Below, one piece after another: positions 16,101 through 25,100 of a DNA stretch of 44,457 bases. Under the pieces are notes generated by a model, which searched no databases, was not told where the DNA came from, and saw nothing but the letters and a program-made list of their open reading frames with translations. Where the stretch lies: assembly GCA_002339015.1 (NCBI GenBank), contig DDJC01000062.1:1-44457 (forward strand), given 5' to 3'. Both the position numbers and the translations under genes were made by a program. Numbering within the stretch: position 1 is the stretch's first letter; each line of letters opens with the position of its first letter. Origin of the DNA: Burkholderiales bacterium UBA1834. GTDB lineage: Bacteria; Pseudomonadota; Gammaproteobacteria; Burkholderiales; Burkholderiaceae_C.

Positions 16101-19100
16101 CGGCACCACGAGCAACATCACGCTGCGCAGCACCGCCGCCCATCTGGATCTCGAAAACAGCGGCGATATCGCCGTCACCCAGGCCGGCAGCGTGACGCTG
16201 GACAACGTGGCCACCACGGGCAACAGCATCACGGTGACCAGCAGCGACGGCGACATCACCATCGGCAATGTGCGCAGCGCGCTGAACGGCTCGACCACGT
16301 TGTCGGCCAACGGCGGTGCCATCGTCGATGACGGCAACAGCAACACGCGCCTGGTCACTGGTTCGGCCACCCTGAACGCGGCCCAGTCCATCGGTACCAG
16401 CGCCAACCCCATCCAGGCCAGCATCCACGGCCTGACGGTGAACAACACCGGCAACGTCTACCTGGTCAACACCGACAACACGCTGACTTCGCTGAGCGTG
16501 ACCAACCGGCACGCGACGCCGGGCGTTGCCAATGTGCTGGAGATCACCTCGCCTTTCCTCACCTTCAACGTGACGGACGATGGCTCGCAGTACGCCATCC
16601 AGCGCATCGTGGGTGTGCCGCTGACCACCCTGAGCTTCAGCGGCGACCAGACCGCCGTGATCGGCCAGGTACAGGCCATCAACGGCTCGGTCAGCATCAC
16701 CGCCACGCAGGGTGACCTGGTGGAAGATGGCAATACGGACACCCGGGTCACGGGCAGTTCGGTGGCACTGCGGGCCAGCCAGGGCCATGTGGGCAGCGCC
16801 CTGTCGCCTCTGGAGGTCAACACCAGTTCGCTGACGCTGGGCACGCGGGGTGATTTGTATGTCAACAGCATCGCAGATCTCTCCAGCCTGAGCATCAGCA
16901 GTGCCCATGCCGACAGCACGACCGCCTACGGCCTGGTCGTCAAGGCCCCCTCGCTGGCCTTCACCATCACGGATTCGGCCGCGGGCCACCATGTCCAGAA
17001 CGTGGTCGATGCCAGCGGATTGAGCTTCAGCTTCACGAGTGACCGCGACATCACGCTGGGCCAGGTCGATGTCAGCTACGGCGGCTCCGTGAGCGTCAAC
17101 TCGACCGGTGGCAGCATCATCGATGACGGCGACAAGACTACCCACGTGCTGGCCAACTCGACCGCACTGTATGGCCGTGCCATTGGCGCCAGCGGCAGCG
17201 ACCATCTCGACGTGATCACGGGCTCCTTGAATGCCAGCGCCTCCATCGGTGGTGTGTACATCGATCTGCCGACAGCCACTGGTGGCAACTACACCAATAC
17301 CCTGACCTTGTCGGGCGTGTCCTCGGGTGGGCCGGTGCAGATCACGCTGCACGAGGGCGATATCTCGATCAATGGCGACATCTATGCGTTCGATGAAGCC
17401 GTGCACCTGACAGCCGACCGCGGCGCCATCTTGAACCCGAACGGCACTGTCTATGTCGGTAATGGCTCGCTGACGCTGAACGCAGCCGGCAGCATCGGCA
17501 GCAGCAGCCGTGCCCTGACCGTGTACGCCTATGGCGCGGCACTGAACGCACAGGCTGGCACGGGCATCACGGTGTCCAGCGACGGTTCGCTGACGCTGGG
17601 AACAGTGAACGCCACACCCAGTGGCGCGGTGTCGATCACGTCGACCAGTGGTTCGCTGATCGATGATGGCAACGCGGCCACGGGCATCACCGGCAGCCAG
17701 GTGAGCCTGAGCGCTGCCTACGGTGAGCTGGGCAGCAGCGGCGCGGCCTTGAGCACCGACACGACGCGCCTGAGCCTCACGGCCCAGGGCACCGTGGCGG
17801 TGAACAATGGCGCCACGCTGACCGAGCTGACCCTCGCTCGCACAGGTGGGTCTTACGGCGCTGTCGACATCACGGCCGGTGCCGGCCAGACCTTCGACAT
17901 CAGCGGCAGCAACGACAACCATACGCTCACGGAGGTGAGCAGCACCTCGCCGCTGGCCTTCGGCTTCAGCGGCACGGGCTTGGTCAGCGTGGGCACCATT
18001 GATGTCGGCGCCGCGGGCTCGGCCTCGGTGACCAGCACCGGCGGCAGCATCGCGAACGTCGACACCGATTCAGCCATCACCGCCGGCACCGTGGCCCTGG
18101 CCGCCGCCGCCAGTGGCTCGATCGGCACCAGCACCAGTGCGATCGAACTGCACGACACCACCGATCTGTCCTTGACCGCTGGCCGCAACCAGTTCGTCAA
18201 CAACGACACGACGCTGGCCAGGCTGGCCATCACCAGCACGAACGCCAGCACCGGCACCCTCAGCCAGTTCGCCGTCACGGCCAGCGGCCAGAGCGTGAGC
18301 CTGTCCGATACCGGCAGCGCGCAGGTGGTGGACGTCGTCGGGGCCGGCGACTTCAGCTTCACGAGTGCCAAGAACATCCAGGTGTCCGAGATCGTCGGCA
18401 CAGGAGAGATCCTGCTCGCCACGACCGGCACGGGTGCCAACGCCAACATCAGCATGTTGAATGCGAGCGCCGGGCGCATCCACGGCTCGAAGGTGACGCT
18501 GACGACCGCATCCACCGGGGCCATCGGGACCGCTGGCACGGCGGTGCGTGTCTCCACACCCGCCCTGGTGCTGAACGGGCGCGCAGACATCCACGTTGCC
18601 GACAACCAGAACCTGAGCCTGCTGGACATGACGTTGACGCACGCTCAGAACACCACCTACGGGTACGGTGTGTCAGCGAGCAACATCACGCTGTCCATCA
18701 CCGACGGCAACACGCAGTCCCTGGGCCTGGCGACCGCAGGCAGTATCGATTTCCGCTACAGCGTTGACCGGGGATTGAGCCTGGGCACCATCGACGCCGG
18801 AACCTCCAGTACTGGCGCGGTCTCGCTCACCTCACGCAGCGCGCCCACCGGCACCAACGCGCAGATCAACCGCAGCAGCGGCACCATCACAGCCGGGTCG
18901 GTGAGCCTGACGGCGGTGGGCAGCAACGGAGGGGTCGGAGCAGGGAGCACGCTCTCCGTGAGCACGCAGAACCTGTCCATCGCGTCGGGTGGCAATGTCT
19001 CTGTCTCGAACTCTGGGACGCTGCTGTCGCTGAACCTGGACCTGCAGCACCGCACCAGCGGAGCCAGCACCCACAGCTACGCGCTCTCGTCGACTGGCCT

Positions 19101-22100
19101 GACCCTCAGTCTCAGCGACACGACAGGGGTCAACGGCCTGACGTTGAACAGCATCAGCCAGTCCGGCCTGGACCTGAGCCTCAAGGCCGACCGCACGATC
19201 ACGGTGAGCCAGGTCAACGTCGGTACGGGCGACCTCACGCTGAGCAGCACCAACTCGGCCGGCGTGGCCAACGGCACGATCTACGGTGGCAGCGGCGCGA
19301 GCGCCGGCAGCCCGTCGATCACCGCGGACCACTTGACGCTCAACGGCGGCAACGTCTACACCTACAACAACAGCAACACGCCGCTCTACACCTCGGTCAA
19401 TGCGCTCAGCAGCAACATCACCAGCTACCTGAACCTGTCGAACAACCAGTCGCTGACGTTGCTGGACAACACCGTGGGCAGCAATGCCAAGGTGACGACC
19501 ACCGCCGGCTCGATCCTGCAGGGCACCGACGGCCTGTTCACCTCGCCGAACCTCACGCTGATCGCCGCCCAGGCCATCGGCGCCACGGGCGCGGCCAGCA
19601 ACACGGTGCAGACCCATGCACGCCAGCTGGTGCTGAGTGCTGGCCGCGACATCGTCGTCAACAACGCGACCGACCTGTTCGGCCTGGACATCACCTCGAA
19701 CCACGCGTCGGTGGGAACCCAGAATACGGTGTCGGTGACGGCGGACCGGCTGGATCTGCTGGTGACCGACAGCGTCGGCGGCAACCAGTACACGCTGGAC
19801 CACATCACGGATGCCAGCGGCATCAACTTCAGCCTGCGTACCGATGTGGATCTCGTGGTCGGCGCGGGCGATGTGAAGCCTGGCCATCATCTGACGCTGC
19901 AAAGTGCAGGGACCAACACCTCGATCACCAACATCGGCAACGCCACGTTGAAAGGCAACAGCGTCTCGCTGCTGGCCACCGGTTCGGTGGGGGTGGCGGG
20001 CGATGCCACCACGCGCATGCAGACGGATGCGCGCGTGCTCAACGTGAGCACCGGCGCCAATGCCTTCGTCGACAACGCGCAGGACCTGCTGGGCCTGTCG
20101 TTCACCAGCGCCCAGGGTGTGGGCGGTGCAGCGCCGACCTACAGCGTCACCGCCCCGCAGCTGACCTTCGACATCACCAGCGATGGCACGACCACGACGG
20201 TGAACCAGATCCATGACACGACGGGCCTGAACTTCTCGCTCAACACCAACCAGGGCCAGGTGATCGAGCTGGTCGATGTGCAGAAGACCGGCACGGTCTC
20301 GCTGACCACCTACCGTGACCTGCTCGCCGGCAGCAACCCGGCGCATGGCATCAACGCCGCCAGCACCACGCTGGCCACGGCCAACTACGGCAGCGGCACG
20401 GGCGGCACCATCGGCGCGCTCGGCCAGGAGATCCACCTGTCGTCTCCGCTGCTGACGGTGAACGCCACGGGCTCGGTGTTCATCGATTCAGATACGCACA
20501 TCGATCAGCTGACGATCAACGCCACGCACCCGGTGGCCACCACCAGCACCTACGCCATCCAGTCGGTGCCGGTACTGGGCAACACGCCCTACACCTTGCT
20601 GAACGGTACCGACAGCAATGCCGGCTCCGTCCTGACGAGCCTGAATGACACCGAAGGCTTGACCTTCTCGTTCGACAGTGACCGTGCGATCGCCGTGGGC
20701 GACCTGAACCTCGGCACCACCGGCTCGGTCAGCTTGAGCAACCGCGGCGGCGGCAGCATCACGGGTGACGGTGTGGCAGGCACGCAAATCCAGGCGGCCG
20801 GCCTGTCGATGAACAGCAGCGGTGGTGCCATCGGTGCCGCCGGCGCCGGCAACAGCATCGAGGCCACGGTGGCCACACTGAGCGCCAACGCCAACGGTGG
20901 CGCGACCTACCTCAACCTGCATGGCCGGACCTCGGTCAGCGGCGTGAGCGCCAACGGCGATGTCAACCTGGTCAACGACATCGGGGACATCGCACTGGGC
21001 AGCATCGATGCGCGCGGCAACTCCGTCAACATCAACAACCTGGGCGGCTCGATCCTCAGCGGCTCGATCAGCAGAACCACGAACGTGTCGCTGACGGCTG
21101 CTGGCTCGATCGGCAACCAGTCGGCCGTGAGCCTGTCTGCCAACGGCGGTGGCACGACCACCCTCACGGCGTCGGCTGCAGCGGCCAATGGCGCCGTCGG
21201 CAGCATCAACATCAGCGAAAGCTACGGCCTGGCTGCGGACACCGTGACCGCGCCTGGTTCGGTGACGCTGACCGCCGGTCGTGCGCTGTCCGTGGACACG
21301 GTCAACGGCGGCGGCGCGGTCACCTTGACGGCATCACAAGGCAGCATCACAGGCACCAGTGGCTCGAACCTCGTCGCCGGCAGCAGCTTGACGCTGAACG
21401 CCGGGTACAGTTCGGGCTATGGGGTCGGAGACGCCGGCACGGCGCTGCGCGTGTCGACCGGGAATCTCTCGGTCAATACACCGGGCAGCATCTACATCCA
21501 GGGTCTGCAGGATCTGGACACGCTGTCGATCAACCGGGCGACATCATCGGGCACGACCAGCAGCGGCACCTTGAGCGTGTCGGCGACCAACCTGGTGCTG
21601 AACGCGAGCGACAACGGCGCCACGACCACTTTCACGAACCTGACCGACTCGACCGGCCTGGACTTCAACTACCAGGCCATCGGCCGCATTGTCGTCGGCG
21701 CCATCGATGTGGGCAACACCGGATCGGTGATCCTGCGCTCCAGCCTGTACAACGGCGACGGCGCGATCACGGCTGTCAATAGCAGTTCGCGCATCACCGC
21801 GGGCAGCGCCTCCCTGACTGCGGTGGGCACCGATGGCTTCATCGGTACCAGCGGGCAGGCCCTGGGGCTGGCTGTCGGCACGCTGACGGCCAGTTCCGGG
21901 ACGGGCGGCGTCTACCTGACGCAGGCCGGCTCGCTGAACCTCAGCAACCTCACGACCACGGGTGATCTCTCGGTCACGGCGACGGCAGGTGACCTGACGC
22001 TGGGCACGATGAGCTACGGCGCGAACAGTGCGCTGCGCCTCACCGCCAGCGTGGGCAGCATCCTGGCCGGCAACGTCACCTTGAGCGGTACCGGCGCCAA

Positions 22101-25100
22101 CTCCTCGATCCACCTGACCGCCGCCAATGGCATCGGCACCGAGCTGGCCCCGATCATCGTCAACGGCAATGCTGGCAACAGCGTGAATGCCACCATCACC
22201 GGCACCGGCTCGCTCTACCTCAACAGCACCGGTTCCCTGGCCGGAGGGCTCACCACCTCGGTGGCCAACGGTTCGACCAACGTCACCGCGGCCGGCCACA
22301 TCGTGCTGACGTCGATGACCTCCGGCACCGATGCGGTGGGCAATGACATCAATGTCACGGCCAGCGCGGGCAACATCACGGTCAACAATGTGTCGGCCGG
22401 CGCGAACGCGCGCTACAGCGGCGTGAACCTGTCGGCGAACGCTGGCAGCATCCTGGCAACGGGTGCCGGCACGGTCACGGGCTATGACCTCAATCTGTTC
22501 GGCGCCAATGGCGTGGGCACCAATGGCAACCGCGTGGTCGTCAACGGCCAGCGCGTGTCCGTGACCACCAACGGCGGTGCGGCCTACCTGGGTACCAGCG
22601 GTGCGTCGGTGCTGACCAACGTGGCCACCAACGGGGGTGACATCAACGTGAGCACGGCGCATGACCTGCTGATTGCCAACGCGACATCGGGCGGCGGTGC
22701 CATCACCGTCAATGGAACAGCGGCGAATGTGGACCTGATCGCCGGCAACATCAACGCCGGTTCGGGCCCCGTGTCGCTGACCTCGAACAGCACGGGCGGC
22801 ACCGTGCAGGACGACGGTTCCCTGCTCACACGCATCACCGGCAACACGGTGACGCTGCAGGGCGCGGGCGGCGTGGGCAGTGCCTTGATGGCCATGCAGA
22901 CCACGGCCAATACGCTGGCCCTGAGCGATGCCGCGGGCGGTGTCGGCATCTATGTGAACGACAACAACACCAATGGCGTGACGCTGAGTTCGGTGACGGC
23001 TGGTGGTGGCGCCATCGTCATCAATGCGGCAGGCCCGCTGACGGCCACCTCGGTGGCGGCCACGGCCGACGCGGTGGGCAACAACGTGACGCTGAGCACC
23101 AGCAACGGCGGCATCACCGTTGGCAGCGTGACGGCCGGCGTCAACAACGGTGCCGTAGTGCTGAACTCGGCTGGTGCCATCCTGGGCAGTGGCTCGGGCA
23201 CGAACCTGAGCGCCCACGCGGCACAGCTGACGGCCAACGGCGACATCGGTGTGGTCACGGACCTTTCCACCGGCGCCGGCACGCCGCTGCGCGTGAACGT
23301 GAGCCAACTCGACAGCCTGACGGCCACTGGCGCGAACCGTGTGGTCAGCATCAACAATGTCAACACCGGCACGTGGACGGTGGGCGCGGCCGGCCTGACC
23401 ATGGGTACGGGCGGCTCGGCCTACCTGCGTTCCGCTGGCAACCTGGACGTGAGCGCGGCCAGCCTGCCGCAAGACGGCAACCTGCTGCTGAGCGCTGCGG
23501 GCACGCTGACTTTGCCCACGGCCGGTCTGGCCACCAGCGGCGCACTGAGCCTGACGGGCGGCACCGACGTGGTGAGCAGCGCCAGCGGCGCCGCGGCACG
23601 CACCCTGAGCTTGAGCGCTGACACAGTCTACGTGCGCAGCGGTTCGGCCGGAGGCAACACCGTGCTGACGACCACCACAGACACCCTCGACGCGGGGTTG
23701 ACCGGCGCTGGCGCGCTGACGGTGAACAACACCGGCACGCTCACGCAGACCGCGCTGCAGACGAACAACGGCGACATCACCGCCACCAGCTCCACGGGCA
23801 TGACGGCCCAGAGCGTGGTGGCGGGCGGTGCCAATCGCGCTGTGTCGCTCACGGCCACAACGGGCAACCTGACCACCAGCACGGTGAACGCAGGCGCCAG
23901 CGGCACCATCTCGCTGAACGCTGCGGCAGGCCAGCTCTTCACGGCATCGTCGTCGCTGACGGGCAGCGTGCTGAACCTCACCAGCGGCACCGGCATCGGC
24001 AGCAGCGGCTCGGCCTTCGATGCCACGGGCATGACGGTGAATGCCACGGTCACGGGCGTGGGCGACATCTTCCTCTCGTCAACGGGTGGGCTGACCACCG
24101 GCACGCTCACGACGGCCGATGGCCGCATCGACGTGGCCACCTCGGGCAACCTCACCGCCAATGGCGTCATCACGGCAGGCGAGGGCGGCGACGTGTCGCT
24201 GGCCTCCGGCAACGGTACCGTGACGGTGGCGCAGGCCCTGGCCAGCCAGGGCGACCTGACGGTGGCAGGCCAGCAGATCGTACTCAACGGCGGCAGCGTC
24301 AACACCAGCGGCCTGCAGCATTACACCGGCGCGGTGACCCTGGGCGTCGACACCACGCTCACGGCCAGCGCACTGACCATGGATGGCACCGTCAACGGGG
24401 CACAGGCGCTGACGGTGAACGCCGGCACGGGTGACGTGGCCTTCAATGGCGCGGTGGGCGGCACGGCACGCCTGGGCGCCCTGGTAGTCAACACCGCGGG
24501 TGAAACCAGTGTCGGCGCGGTGCGCGCGGCCTCGATGAGCACGGACGTGCCGGGCACGGTGGTGCTGGCGGGTGATGTGAACACCACCGGCACGCAAACC
24601 TATGGTGAACTCGTGACGCTGGCGGCCAACGTCACGCTGACCGGCACCACGGTCTCCATGGCCCATGGCGTGGATGCCAGCGCAGCCGGCGGCCAAAGCC
24701 TGACGGTTCAGGGCGATGCGGTGCTGGGCACCGTGGGCGACAACCACGCCCTCTCGAGCCTGACGGTCAACGGCGCGAGCACCCTGAGCGGCACGGCGGT
24801 CAACACCACCGGGGCTCAGACCTACAACGGTGCGCTCACGCTGGATGCGGATGTGGTGCTGGACGGTGGTGCACTGGCCTTCAACGGTACGGTCGATGGT
24901 GCCCATGCGCTGACGGTGAACGCCGGCAGCGGCGATGTGGACTTCGACCACGCCGTCGGTGGCACCACACGCCTGGGCGCGTTGACGGTCAATACCTCTG
25001 GCGAGACCCGCTTCACGTCGGTGCGCGCGGCCTCGGTGAGCACAGACGTGCCGGGCACGGTGGTGCTGGCAGGTGATGTGAACACCACCGGCGCGCAGAC